Below, one piece after another: positions 37,773-46,632 of a DNA stretch of 64,000 nucleotides (positions are counted from its first letter, which is position 1; every line of letters starts with the position of its first letter). Position numbers and translations under genes: made by a program. The notes beneath the pieces were generated by a model, which worked only from the letters and a program-made list of their open reading frames with translations, did not search any database and was not told the origin of the DNA. This DNA comes from Roseiarcus sp963761435 (GTDB taxonomy: Bacteria > Pseudomonadota > Alphaproteobacteria > Rhizobiales > Beijerinckiaceae), in the NCBI GenBank assembly GCA_963761435.1, contig CAVXHJ010000010.1, positions 682,001-746,000 of the forward strand, written 5' to 3'.

Positions 37773-38765
37773 ATGAGCTTGAAAGTTCTCTTCATCGGCG
37801 GGACCGGCAACATTTCGCTGTCCTGCGTCGCGGAGGCGGCGCGCGCGGGCTGCCGCGTCACGGTTTTCAACCGGGGCGCGACGAGCGGGCTCCTGCCCGG
37901 GGGCGTCGACTCGATCCAGGGCGAGACGGGCGGCGCGCGCTACCGCGACCTCGGCCGCGGCGGCTTCGATGTCGTCTGCCAGTTCATCGCCTTCACGCCG
38001 GACCAGATTGCCAGGGACATCGAAGTGTTCTCGGGCGGCGGCGCGCAATACGTCTTCATCTCCTCCGCCTCGGTCTACGAGAAGCCGCCGCGCCATCATG
38101 TGATCACGGAGGAAACGCCGGCGGTGAATCCCTACTGGCTCTACAGCCAGAACAAGATCGCCTGCGAGGGGGCGCTCAAGGCCGCGCGCGGCCTCGACTG
38201 GACGATCGTGCGGCCGAGCCACACGGTGCGGACGATGCTGCCGACCGTCTTCAACGAGGGCGACGCGCTGGGCTCGCGCCTGCTTGCGGGAAAGCCGGTG
38301 ATTGTCGCCGGCGACGGCGCGACGCCCTGGACGCTCACGCGCTGCGCCGATTTCGCCGTCCCGTTCGTCCGGCTGTTCGGCAAAAGCGCGGCGTCAGGCG
38401 AAGTCTTCCACATCACCTCGGACAACGCCTACACCTGGAACGACATCACCCGCGCGATCGCCGCCGGCCTGGGGGTCGAGGCCGACATCGTCCACGTCCC
38501 CACCGACACGCTGATCCGCTACCACCCCGACTGGGAGGGTCCGCTCATGGGCGACAAGACGTGGGCGGCGCTGTTCGACAACACGAAGGTCAAACGGGTC
38601 GCCGGCGATTTCGATTGCGTGAAAGATCTCGCGGACGTCCTCGCCGAGCCGGTCGCATCGTTCAAGGCCCGGCTCAAATCGGACGGCCCCAAGACAAGCG
38701 CAGAGGACGCGCTCATGGACCGCATCGCCCGCGAACAAAGATCCCTCGGCGCCTCGACGGCATGA
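37773..38765 (+). CDS. NAD-dependent epimerase/dehydratase-like SDR
   Basis: 330 residues, extended short-chain dehydrogenase fold. LFIGGTGNISLSCVAEAARA is the Rossmann loop; FISSASVYEKPP and NPYWLYSQNKIACEG carry the Ser and YxxxK catalytic positions. The C-terminus is a substrate domain. Closest in style to bacterial proteins related to chloroplast CSP41/sugar-nucleotide epimerases; the substrate is unknown. ATG 37773 has GGAG nine bases upstream; the open frame starts earlier at 37680. Confidence 0.85.
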   Translation: MSLKVLFIGGTGNISLSCVAEAARAGCRVTVFNRGATSGLLPGGVDSIQGETGGARYRDLGRGGFDVVCQFIAFTPDQIARDIEVFSGGGAQYVFISSASVYEKPPRHHVITEETPAVNPYWLYSQNKIACEGALKAARGLDWTIVRPSHTVRTMLPTVFNEGDALGSRLLAGKPVIVAGDGATPWTLTRCADFAVPFVRLFGKSAASGEVFHITSDNAYTWNDITRAIAAGLGVEADIVHVPTDTLIRYHPDWEGPLMGDKTWAALFDNTKVKRVAGDFDCVKDLADVLAEPVASFKARLKSDGPKTSAEDALMDRIAREQRSLGASTA

Positions 38766-38848
38766 GCGTCCAGGGAAGCTCAGCGCGCAATCAAGCAAGG
38801 CCAGAGAAGGCGCGCAGGTGCTAGACCACGCCGCGTTCAGACGGAATC

Positions 38849-38935
38849 CGTCATCGCGAGCGAAGCGTGGCGATCCAGAGTCGTTGAGCGCCCTACGTTC
38901 CCCTGGATTGCTTCGGCTCACGCTCGCAATGACGG
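38849..38935. repeat. Palindromic dispersed repeat (GTCATCGCGAGCG type)
   Basis: Left arm CGTCATCGCGAGCGAAGC, right arm GCTCACGCTCGCAATGACGG, with the shared CTGGATTGCTTCGG core. Related copies lie at 32963-32995 and 52511-52636. Such elements are common between genes in this group and may form long RNA hairpins. Confidence 0.75.
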
Positions 38936-39086
38936 CTATGGTTCGACCCAAATGCAATTTGCTCTCGCGCGTCACGGCCGGGCTCCACGGGCGCGGTCGG
39001 GCAGGCCGCCGGCGAGCGCGCCGGCTTTTGGCTCTTATGGCATTATCTGTGGGTCGACCGGTTTGCTGTTCGTTCGTCGAACCCTT

Positions 39087-39253
39087 GCCGTCATGGCCGG
39101 GCTTGTCCCGGCCATCCACGCCGGGCCGCCGCAAGAACGAGTCCCGCCTCGGCGCGACCGGCAGGAAGGCGGACGGTCGCAAGGCTTTTCGCGCTTGCCT
39201 GCGTAGATGCGCTGGGCCTTCGGGGATGGCCGGGACAAGCCCGGCCATGACGC
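39087..39253. repeat. Inverted pair of GGCCGGGCTTGTCCCGGCC elements
   Basis: TCATGGCCGGGCTTGTCCCG at 39091 and its mirror CGGGACAAGCCCGGCCATGA ending at 39250 enclose about 120 bp. Each arm is itself a palindrome. The pair has the BIME/REP-like form; no coding role is seen. Confidence 0.75.
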
Positions 39254-39329
39254 CTTGATGGCGCCGTCCGCCACCTCCGCCATGCTCCCGATTCCTTCCC
39301 CACAACAGCCAACGCGATAAGAGCGCGAC

Positions 39330-39570
39330 TTTTTCTTGCGATTATCAGAAACCACGGATAGAGTGGTCCTGTCGCCGAACGCGCCGCCTCGAGGAGCGGC
39401 GCCGGGAGAAGCGCGGGAGAAGCGGGTTTTTGCCGCCGGATCGTCGTAACCCATTGAAAAGGCCCAATTCGCGGAAGGGTTTTCCTTTGATACCTTTCCG
39501 GAATTCCTTTGCCCCGCTTCCGGTTTCCTTTGCCGGGCTTCCCGCATTCTTTGCTGGGCTTCCTCCAGGC
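39330..39570 (-). repeat. Dispersed repeat, copy 1 (translatable on the minus strand)
   Basis: Read on the minus strand it contains GAAAGGTATCAAAGG, TTCCGCGAAT and a distal CTGATAATCGCAAG, in the same order as copy 2 at 48900-49205. One frame gives RKGIKGKPFRELGLFNGLRR, similar to RKGIKAFLFRESCVFRGLRR from copy 2. It lies in the gene-free stretch after the isomerase gene. Confidence 0.6.
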
Positions 39571-39660
39571 TTGGGTCTGACCGGCGCCCTTAATGCAAGC
39601 CTGGTGAATCGACCGGGTTGTCCAGCGAACGCGCGGATAGGCGTTGACCTTAGGCGTGCG

Positions 39661-40531
39661 CCAACTCCATGGCGAGGCGGGCGCTCGCCATGCCTGCCTT
39701 GAGATAGGCGAGAGCGCGACGCGCCACATCTTCGCCGTCCTCGAATACGCTGCGCCAGATCGCCGCGTTGCCTGCAACCGTGGGGCTGCAGGTCGATGAC
39801 GAGAAGGCCTCGAATGTAATGACGCCGTCGTATTCCGCAGTCGCAAGCGCGCGGAAAACTGGAGCGAAATCGATGCTGCCCGCGTCCAGGTAACCCCGGT
39901 GGTTTTCGTTGACGTGGAAATAGCGCAGACGAGAACCGCAGGCGCGGATCGCCGCTGCGGCGTCCGCCTCCTCGATATGCATGTGGAACGTGTCGAGGTG
40001 AATGCCGACATTGTCCTCGCCAACCGCGTCGACGAAACGGACCGCCTGGGCGGCGGTATTCAGCAGGTTCAATTCGAAGCGGTTCACGACCTCGACCGCG
40101 AGCGTTACTCCCTTTCCGCGAGCTTCCTTGGCCACCTCTCGTATGCCGGAGACCGCGTTCTGGTAGCCGGCGTCGGTGGGAGGGACGAGGTATTTCTGCC
40201 ACGCCGAGCCGATCACGCCGGCCACGACGCTCCCGCCGATGAACGCTGTCGCGTCCACGACCTTATGCAGCCGAGCAATTCCTGCGGCCGAGACGGCTCG
40301 GTCAGCGCTGGAGATATCGGTCTCAGCCGTGAGCCCAAGGCTGACCGACGGAGTCAATTTGTGCTGACGCAACAGGTCGCGCGTGCGATTGAGGTCGACC
40401 GAAGCCGGGTCGAAGATTGGCGCCTCGATTAGATCGTAGCCGATCGCCGCAGCCGTCCGGATCGCCTTTTCGGCGCCCGATTCGTCCCAATCGCTTACGA
40501 GAACCAGCGCGTGCAGGCCAAATCGGTTCAT
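39661..40531 (-). CDS. Sugar phosphate isomerase/epimerase (TIM barrel, ketose 3-epimerase-like)
   Basis: About 293 residues (stop near 39650); xylose-isomerase-like TIM barrel. LAVEVVNRFELNLLNTAAQA, GIHLDTFHMHIEEAD, YFHVNENHRGYLDAGSIDF and VITFEAFSSS give the metal-ligand set (Glu, Asp, His, Glu) of D-psicose/D-tagatose 3-epimerases. GGAGAGATCA just before ATG 40531 fixes the start. Last gene of the AraC-ABC sugar operon, so it probably acts on the imported sugar or its keto product. Confidence 0.88.
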
Positions 40532-40582
40532 TGATCTCTCCATTCAATTCGGGCTCACGCTTCGAGAGTCGGCGGGGGACAG

Positions 40583-41311
40583 TCAGAGATCGAGCGCGTG
40601 GGGCAGGATCACGAGGTCGCGGATGGTGATATTCCTTGGCCGGCTGAGCATGAACAGCACTGCGTCGGCGACTTCCTTGGGCTCCATGATGCTGCCCGCG
40701 GCCAGCGCCTCGTCCATCTTCGCCTTCGGCCAATCTTTGAGCAGCGCCGTTACGACCGGGCCGGGGGCAACCTCGCCGACCCGAATCCCATGCTTGATCA
40801 CCTGACGCCGGAGCGTATGGACGAAGGCCTGGACCGCGAATTTCGACGCCGTGTAGATCGGCTCCCAGACGACCGGCACGAAGCCGGCGACAGAGCTCGT
40901 CACGATGATATCCCCGGTCTTGCGCTCGACCATGTGGGGCAAGACCGCGTGAACCGTGCGGAACACGGCGTTGATATTGAGGCTGAGCATTCGGTCCCAT
41001 GCATCGGGGTCGCCTTCGAGGACCTCGCCGCCTACATAGGCGCCGGCGTTGGCGTGGAAGATGTCGAGCTGTCCGGTCTTTTCCAGGATCGAGGGCGTCA
41101 TGCGCGCGACGCTCAACGGGTCGAGAAGGTTGGTGACGAGCGGGATGGCGTCCTTGCCGAGTTCCGCGCACAGCGATTGCAGGCGATCTTCGGCCAGATC
41201 GACCAGCACCACGCGCGCGCCGGCCTCCAGCATGGCGCGCGCGCACGCCAGGCCGATGCCCGACGCAGCGCCCGTGACCGCCGCCACCTTGCCGGAAAGA
41301 CTGTCAGGCAT
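40583..41311 (-). CDS. SDR-family polyol/sugar dehydrogenase
   Basis: 242 residues. Cofactor loop TGAASGIGLACARA, NAGA at about 90, catalytic SSVAG and YTASKFAVQAF. In style it is close to ribitol 2-dehydrogenase-type SDRs, but this is a general resemblance. GAGGGTCGAA precedes the ATG at 41311. It lies between the ABC permease and the epimerase genes on one transcript, which suggests oxidation of an imported polyol or sugar. Confidence 0.88.
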   Translation of the reverse strand: MPDSLSGKVAAVTGAASGIGLACARAMLEAGARVVLVDLAEDRLQSLCAELGKDAIPLVTNLLDPLSVARMTPSILEKTGQLDIFHANAGAYVGGEVLEGDPDAWDRMLSLNINAVFRTVHAVLPHMVERKTGDIIVTSSVAGFVPVVWEPIYTASKFAVQAFVHTLRRQVIKHGIRVGEVAPGPVVTALLKDWPKAKMDEALAAGSIMEPKEVADAVLFMLSRPRNITIRDLVILPHALDL

Positions 41312-41334
41312 TTCGACCCTCTTGCAACGACCGC

Positions 41335-42585
41335 TCAGGCGCGGCCATGGGAGACGCGCGAGCGGCGGGCGAGAGAGTCGACGATGACCGCGACCGCGAG
41401 GACGCAGCCGGTGATCATGTACCGGAGCGACGACGACAGATCGAGCAGCGTCAGGCCGCTTGCGATGGACTGGATGACGATGATGCCGAGCAGCGCCGAA
41501 TAGGCGCTGCCGCGGCCGCCGAACAGGCTGGTTCCGCCGATGACGGCGGACGCGATGGCGTTGAGATTGACGTCGCCCGTGCCGGCCTGCTGGCTCGCGC
41601 TTGCAAGCCGTGCGGCGGCCAGGACGCCGCCCGCCGCCGCGAAGGTCGCGCAGAGGGCGAAGGCGCTGGTATAGATCAGGGGCACGTTGATGCCGGCCCG
41701 GCGCGCCGCTTCCCGGTTGCCGCCGACGGCTGTCATCGAACGTCCCCATTTGGTGCGCTTGAACGCGTAGTTCATCGCGACGACAAGTCCGACGAAGAGC
41801 CCGAACATCCACGGGACGCCCCGGGAGACGTTCAGGTAGGAGGTCGCCGCCTCGATGACGGCGATCATCACGATGGCCTGGGCCGCGAGCCCGCTGAGCG
41901 AGCGGGAGGAAAGACCCGCGGCTTGGCGGCGCCGCGCGTTGCGATAGCCAAAAAACAAAATCAGCAGCCCTGGCAGCGCTGCGAGCGCATGGGAGACCCA
42001 TGGCGGCATCACCAGTGTCTGGCCGAAATTCACCAGGGGCGAGCCATAGGGCAGGTTGATCGAGCCGGTCGGCCCGAGGATGTAGAGCTGCAGGCCCAGG
42101 AACGCGAGCAGACCCGACAAGGTCGAGACGAAGCTTGGCATGCCGAGGCGGTTGAAAAGAAGCGCATAGACGCAGCCGATCAGGAATCCGGCCACCAGCG
42201 CGGCGAGGATCGCAAGTGCGGCGGGCCAGCCCAGCTCTACCCAGAGAACGCCAAGTATTGCCGATGAAAGGCCGCTCACCGAGCCTACGGAGAGATCGAT
42301 CTCGCCGACCAGCAGCACGCAGACGATGCCGAGCGAGATCACGCCGACCGTCGAACAGTCGAACAGCATGTTCACGAGATTGTTGGGCGACAGGAAGACC
42401 GGATTGAGCGTCTCAAAGATCGTCCAGATGACGACGAGGCCGACGACGACCGGGAGCGAGCCAAGGTCGCCGGCCCGGACGCGATCGGCGAAGACCTTTA
42501 CGGAGCCCAGGAGGCCGCTTTGATACTTGAGCCGCTCGTCGCCGCGATCGAGCAGCGCGCGGCCGGGCTCGGTGGTCCGGCTCAC
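41335..42585 (-). CDS. Sugar ABC transporter permease, XylH-like
   Basis: 416 residues, about ten to twelve helices, the longer XylH form. LLVGEIDLSVGSVSGLSSAI, IGGTSLFGGRGSAYSALLG and LDLSSSLRYMITGCVLAVAV are clear marks. The ATG overlaps the ATPase stop by 4 bp. It probably works as a homodimer since only one permease gene is in the operon. A fragment matching its last helix lies at 45812-45890. Confidence 0.93.
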   Translation of the reverse strand: MSRTTEPGRALLDRGDERLKYQSGLLGSVKVFADRVRAGDLGSLPVVVGLVVIWTIFETLNPVFLSPNNLVNMLFDCSTVGVISLGIVCVLLVGEIDLSVGSVSGLSSAILGVLWVELGWPAALAILAALVAGFLIGCVYALLFNRLGMPSFVSTLSGLLAFLGLQLYILGPTGSINLPYGSPLVNFGQTLVMPPWVSHALAALPGLLILFFGYRNARRRQAAGLSSRSLSGLAAQAIVMIAVIEAATSYLNVSRGVPWMFGLFVGLVVAMNYAFKRTKWGRSMTAVGGNREAARRAGINVPLIYTSAFALCATFAAAGGVLAAARLASASQQAGTGDVNLNAIASAVIGGTSLFGGRGSAYSALLGIIVIQSIASGLTLLDLSSSLRYMITGCVLAVAVIVDSLARRSRVSHGRA

Positions 42586-43403
42586 GGCTGGTCTCCTGCA
42601 GCCTTGCTCGTGGTTTCGGCGGTTCGCTGCGTCCGGCGCGAGACGGCATTGTCGTCGCCACCGGTGATCGCCGTGACAAGCTCATGATTTGACGCTGTCG
42701 GCAAGAAGATGCCGTTGTTCCTGCCGAGGCGCAGCACCACAATCCGATCGGCCACCGCGCGCACGTCTTCCATGTTGTGGCTGATCATGACGACGCCCAG
42801 GCCGCGATCACGAACGCGCTCGATAAGATTGAGCACCTCGGCGGTCTGCGCGACCCCAAGCGCGGCGGTCGGCTCGTCGAGCAGGATGACACGCGGCTCC
42901 ATCAATAGCGAACGGGCGATCGCCACCGTCTGGCGCTGGCCGCCTGAAAGCGAGGCCACCGGCTCGCGCACGCTCGGAATGCGGGCGGAGAGTTCGCTGA
43001 GCAAGGTCCAGGCGCGAACCTCCATGGCGACTTCGTCAAGCTGAAACGGATCGAGTTCGCGGCCGAGAAAGATATTCGCGACGACGTCGAGGTTCTCGCA
43101 CAGCGCGAGATCCTGGAACACGGTCGCGATGCCGAGCCGCAGCGCGTCGACCGGGCTGGAAAGCGTCACAGGCCTCCCTTCAAACGAGATGAAGCCGGAG
43201 CTTGGCGCATGCGCGCCGGCGAGGATCTTGACCAGCGTCGATTTCCCGGCGCCGTTGTCGCCGACGAGGGCGACAATCTCCCCGCTTCGAATGTCGAGGT
43301 CGACATCTGTCAGCGCGGAAACGGCGCCAAAGTTTTTTGAGACAGCCCGGAGGCTCAAGACCGCCGTGGGGTCCGGCGCCGATATCGCAGCAGGTTCAGC
43401 CAT
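42582..43403 (-). CDS. Sugar ABC transporter ATPase, single-cassette FrcA/XylG-like
   Basis: About 273 residues with one ABC cassette: Walker A GDNGAGKST, signature LSGGQRQTVAIARSL, Walker B VILLDEPTAALG. The fused double cassette of XylG is absent; single-domain ATPases occur in the rhizobial fructose system Frc. ATG 43403 and an in-frame TTG at 43430 are both possible. A hairpin separates it from the binding-protein gene. Confidence 0.92.
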   Translation of the reverse strand: MAEPAAISAPDPTAVLSLRAVSKNFGAVSALTDVDLDIRSGEIVALVGDNGAGKSTLVKILAGAHAPSSGFISFEGRPVTLSSPVDALRLGIATVFQDLALCENLDVVANIFLGRELDPFQLDEVAMEVRAWTLLSELSARIPSVREPVASLSGGQRQTVAIARSLLMEPRVILLDEPTAALGVAQTAEVLNLIERVRDRGLGVVMISHNMEDVRAVADRIVVLRLGRNNGIFLPTASNHELVTAITGGDDNAVSRRTQRTAETTSKAAGDQP

Positions 43404-43437
43404 TCCCTGGTATCCGGCCTCAAGGTTCAAGAGGAAC

Positions 43438-43466
43438 GTCCGACCGCCGGAGAACGGCGGCCGGAC
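43438..43466 (-). promoter_or_regulatory. Hairpin between binding-protein and ATPase genes
   Basis: GTCCGACCGCCG and CGGCGGCCGGAC form a 12-bp stem with one mismatch and a five-base loop, between the binding-protein stop and the ATPase start. Same position as the hairpin at 30983-31009 in the other ABC operon, and likely the same use: favouring binding-protein expression. Confidence 0.6.
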
Positions 43467-43529
43467 AGGCTTGGCCCAACCACAGGTGGATCGGATCCGG
43501 CGCGGCGCAATCGTCCGCGCCGGTAACGC

Positions 43530-44600
43530 TTATTCGATGCCAAGCTGCTTGCAGCCGTCCGCGTACCGGCCGGTGCAGAGCTGGGCAGCGGTCTGGATCT
43601 TCTTGTCGATGATCTCCGACTTCAGGTTCTCCCGGGTGACGACGGCCGGCACGAACAGCTTCGAGGGCGTATTATAGAGTGTGGTCTCCGCCTTGGGCGT
43701 CTCGCCTTTCAGGAGGTCCACGGCCACGTCGGCAGCGGCGCCCGCGACGATTTCGCTCGGCTTCGAGATCGTGTTGTACTGGTCGCCGGCGATGATGAGC
43801 TGAAGCGCCGCGATCGTGGCGTCATTGCCGGTCACTGGCGGGACCGGATTGACGCCGGCCGCTTTGAACGCCGCAATGGCGCCGCCGCCGGTCCCGTCAT
43901 TCGCCGCCACGACGCCGATGATTTTGCCGCCGAAGCGCGCGATCTGTCCGGCCGCCCATTGCTGGGCGTTGCTTGGGAGCCAGTTCGGCGTGTCGAATTC
44001 GGCAAGCGTCTTGTATGGGCCGGTTTCAAGTCCCTCGTGGCTTCCCTTCTTGATCAGGCCCGCGGCTGCGTCCGTCGGCGAACCGTTGATCTCGAGGACG
44101 CCCACGCCGCCGTCAGCGGAGACGCCCTTCGACTTCAGGAGTTCAACGAGCGAGGAGGCGATCGCCTTGCCGATGGCCTCGTTGTTGAACGAGACGTAGA
44201 AGTCAGCCTTGGCGTCGGGGATGGGGCGATCATAGGCGATCACCTTCACGCCCTGGCTCTGGGCGTTGTGCACGAGCGAGGCCGCAGCCGACGAATCGAC
44301 TGGGTCAAGCACGATGACCTTCGCGCCTTGAGCGATGACCGAGTTGAACTGCTGCTGCTGCTTCGCTGCGTCGGTGTCGGCGTTGAGATAGATCACCTTG
44401 CAGCTCTCGCACAGCTTCTTCATTTCGGCGACGAAGCCCGGATGATCGTGCTCTTCATAGCGCGTCGAGCCCTGGTCGGGCATCAGGAAGGCCACTGTAG
44501 ACCCCGAGATATCGCCGGCGCGCGCGACCGTCCCGCCTAACGTCGCAAAGGCGATCGCCACGAGAGCGGCGCCCGTCAGTCTAAATGAATATTGGACCAT
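43530..44600 (-). CDS. Periplasmic sugar-binding protein, XylF-like
   Basis: 356 residues. Signal peptide MVQYSFRLTGAALVAIAFAT ending near ARAGD, then the type-1 binding fold: VAFLMPDQGSTRYEEHDHPG, VIVLDPVDSSAAASLVHNAQ, VAANDGTGGGAIAAFKAAG. It matches D-xylose/pentose-binding proteins in form, but the ligand is an inference. GGAGGAAACGCAA before ATG 44600 fixes the start; an open frame extends to 44636. Confidence 0.92.
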   Translation of the reverse strand: MVQYSFRLTGAALVAIAFATLGGTVARAGDISGSTVAFLMPDQGSTRYEEHDHPGFVAEMKKLCESCKVIYLNADTDAAKQQQQFNSVIAQGAKVIVLDPVDSSAAASLVHNAQSQGVKVIAYDRPIPDAKADFYVSFNNEAIGKAIASSLVELLKSKGVSADGGVGVLEINGSPTDAAAGLIKKGSHEGLETGPYKTLAEFDTPNWLPSNAQQWAAGQIARFGGKIIGVVAANDGTGGGAIAAFKAAGVNPVPPVTGNDATIAALQLIIAGDQYNTISKPSEIVAGAAADVAVDLLKGETPKAETTLYNTPSKLFVPAVVTRENLKSEIIDKKIQTAAQLCTGRYADGCKQLGIE

Positions 44601-44702
44601 TTGCGTTTCCTCCATGCAGATTGATTGCCCGAACACACCTGTGCCGGGTCGGTTTTCCTTCCACGACGCCTCGCCTTTTGCTCCTGCCGAACGTCCTTGC
44701 CG

Positions 44703-45587
44703 TTAAGCGGCGTGCGCCGGCGAGAAGTTATCCATGACGAGCCGTCTGAACTGCGACGGCGGCATGCTTTTCTCCGCAAGAAACTGCCGGTTGAAGTTCG
44801 ACAGATTGTTGAAGCCGACCTCGAAGCAGATGTCGGAAATCTGCGCCCGCTCGTCACTCATCAGCATCTGGCACGCCAAATTGATGCGAAGCCGCCGAAT
44901 GTATTGGAGGAGCGACATGCCGGTATGCTTGCGGAACGAGCGCGAGAAAGCGCTCGGCGCCTGGCCGGCGATGTCGGCAAGATCGCTTTCGCTGAACGGC
45001 TGCGTCAGGTTTTCCCGGATATAGGCAAGCGCCCGATTCATGCCGGTCGACAGATAGCCCGACGGGTCGGGAAGATAGCTTTCGCTGGCAAGCACCCGAG
45101 GCTGGGTTTCGCGGCTCACGGCGTCCATGATCGCCATGAAGAGTTCGATCCGCCGAACGCCATGGCTTTGCGTGATCTCGGCGAGAAGCGGAAAAATCTC
45201 GCGGCGCGTGCTCTGGCTGAACAGCACGCCTCGCCGCGAAAGCTTGAGAAGGGGCGAAATTGCGCCAAGCTCGGGGAAGGCCAGGATGGCCTGTTCGATG
45301 AATCCTTCGTCGAACTGGATGAACCGGCAACGCAGCGGCACCGTCTGGCCGTCCGGAACGTCGCTGACCCAGTTGTGCGGCAGGTTGGGGCCGGTAAGGA
45401 CAAGATTGCCGGGCTCGAACTCGCCAATGAAATCGCCGACGAAATACCGCCCCTTGGTCTCCACGATCTGGTGAAGCTCGAATTCCGGATGAAAATGCCA
45501 GCGGACAGTATGATAGGGATACCCGTGCGACTTCACCGCGAAGGATTCGCCAGGCCGAATCTGTATCAGTTCCAGATCGGGTCCCAT
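44703..45587 (-). CDS. AraC-family transcriptional regulator
   Basis: 294 residues: N-terminal cupin-like ligand domain (WHFHPEFELHQIVETKGRYF) and C-terminal double HTH (DLADIAGQAPSAFSRSFRKH, ISDICFEVGFNNLSNFNRQF). GGGAGGAGAAT precedes the ATG. It lies 102 bp upstream of the binding-protein gene, same strand, and is the probable activator of the ABC-SDR-epimerase operon, responding to its sugar. Confidence 0.93.
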   Translation of the reverse strand: MGPDLELIQIRPGESFAVKSHGYPYHTVRWHFHPEFELHQIVETKGRYFVGDFIGEFEPGNLVLTGPNLPHNWVSDVPDGQTVPLRCRFIQFDEGFIEQAILAFPELGAISPLLKLSRRGVLFSQSTRREIFPLLAEITQSHGVRRIELFMAIMDAVSRETQPRVLASESYLPDPSGYLSTGMNRALAYIRENLTQPFSESDLADIAGQAPSAFSRSFRKHTGMSLLQYIRRLRINLACQMLMSDERAQISDICFEVGFNNLSNFNRQFLAEKSMPPSQFRRLVMDNFSPAHAA

Positions 45588-45811
45588 ATTCTCCTCCCAA
45601 AGCCTGCCATCTGAAGTGACGAGGTTCGGTGTCTTGCACGGATATTCAGCTTATTTTCGATCAAGCTAGCGCCGATTGATGGCGCCGGCTACCACGGCAC
45701 GCCGCGTCGGCCGATACGATTTTGACCGGCGTTATCGCTTTGCCGCCGGTTTTCTTCGGGCGCCTTCTGTCTCGTGGATTGCGAAACGCCTCACCAGTCA
45801 ATCGCGCTCGG

Positions 45812-45890
45812 TCTGACATGCTCGATTTGCCGTCATGTCTTCGATACATGATCGCAGGCGCCGTTCTCACGACTGCTGTCGCCACGCCAA
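45812..45890 (+). pseudogene. Remnant of an XylH-like permease C-terminus
   Basis: A plus-strand frame reads DMLDLPSCLRYMIAGAVL followed by TTAVAT, which matches LLDLSSSLRYMITGCVLAVAV of the permease at 41335-42585. No start, no other permease segment and no normal stop surround it. It points to a second copy, now lost, in opposite orientation. Confidence 0.6.
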
Positions 45891-46187
45891 TCACGCGTGA
45901 CGCTTGGGATTGCGAACCGCGCCGGCGCGCGCCCGGAACGCGCGGCGGAATCGATGACGGCGCATCTTGGGTCCCTACGGCGGGAGCTTGAGGATTTTGT
46001 TCCCGGCGCCCGGCCTTCTTCGAAGGCTAGCTTTCGCATGGTGATCTACTCGGAGGGAGCAGCGCCCGGAACACCATGGCGGCGGCTTCAGCGCGGGGCA
46101 GCACGGTCTGGGCTTTGATCCGCGCTTGAACTCCTCGTGCAGTCGGTCGATCGAGCTTGAGATTCAGCTCCTAGAATTCGAGTTTCA
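45891..46187. other. Gene-free stretch between remnants
   Basis: No supported gene. Short open frames on both strands carry no recognisable motif. The stretch lies between the permease and integrase remnants and looks like island debris. Confidence 0.4.
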
Positions 46188-46350
46188 GCTCTTCGGGATT
46201 CCATTGCCCATTCTCGCTGAGGGGGTTAATGGCGAGGCGTAGCGTCGCTGCTCAGCGCTCCCCGAAGCGGATAGGTCGGATCCAGCCAGGAGCTTCTGCT
46301 TTCCGTCAAAGCGGTACGCGAGTCGCCACAAGCGAGCACCACTGGGCTGA
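46188..46350 (-). pseudogene. Tyrosine integrase (P4/DUF4102 type) N-terminal remnant
   Basis: The minus strand encodes PSGARLWRLAYRFDGKQKLL followed by a weaker SGSAEQRRY. This is the N-terminal arm-binding domain pattern (SGxKLWRxxYRFxGKQKLL) of integrases that use tRNA genes. The usual first 30-35 residues and the whole catalytic domain are missing. It lies 15 bp past the 3' end of tRNA-Phe and in the orientation expected for an element inserted there. Confidence 0.75.
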
Positions 46351-46364
46351 AGGCGGGAGGGAGA

Positions 46365-46440
46365 TGGTGCCCAGGGGCGGAATCGAACCACCGACACTGC
46401 GATTTTCAGTCGCATGCTCTACCAACTGAGCTACCTGGGC
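46365..46440 (-). tRNA. tRNA-Phe (GAA)
   Basis: 76 nt including an encoded CCA. Acceptor stem GCCCAGG/CCTGGGC, D-arm GCTCAGTTGGTAGAGC, anticodon stem-loop GCGACTGAAAATCGC with anticodon GAA at 46405-46407, T-loop GGTTCGATTCC. All stems pair. An integrase remnant lies just downstream of its 3' end. Confidence 0.97.
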
Positions 46441-46632
46441 GGCTGGCGCCGTCGAGACGCAGCGGGAGGGGCTTATAGGCATTGACGCCTCGCCTTGTCC
46501 AGCGAGGGCGTCAAGCTGTTTTGGGCCGGCCGCTGACCTTCCGCGCCGCGGGCGTCGCGGTGGGCGGCCATCAATATGCCGCAGTCGAAACAGCAATGCA
46601 TCGCGCGCCGACTTGTGATAGAAGCGAACACC

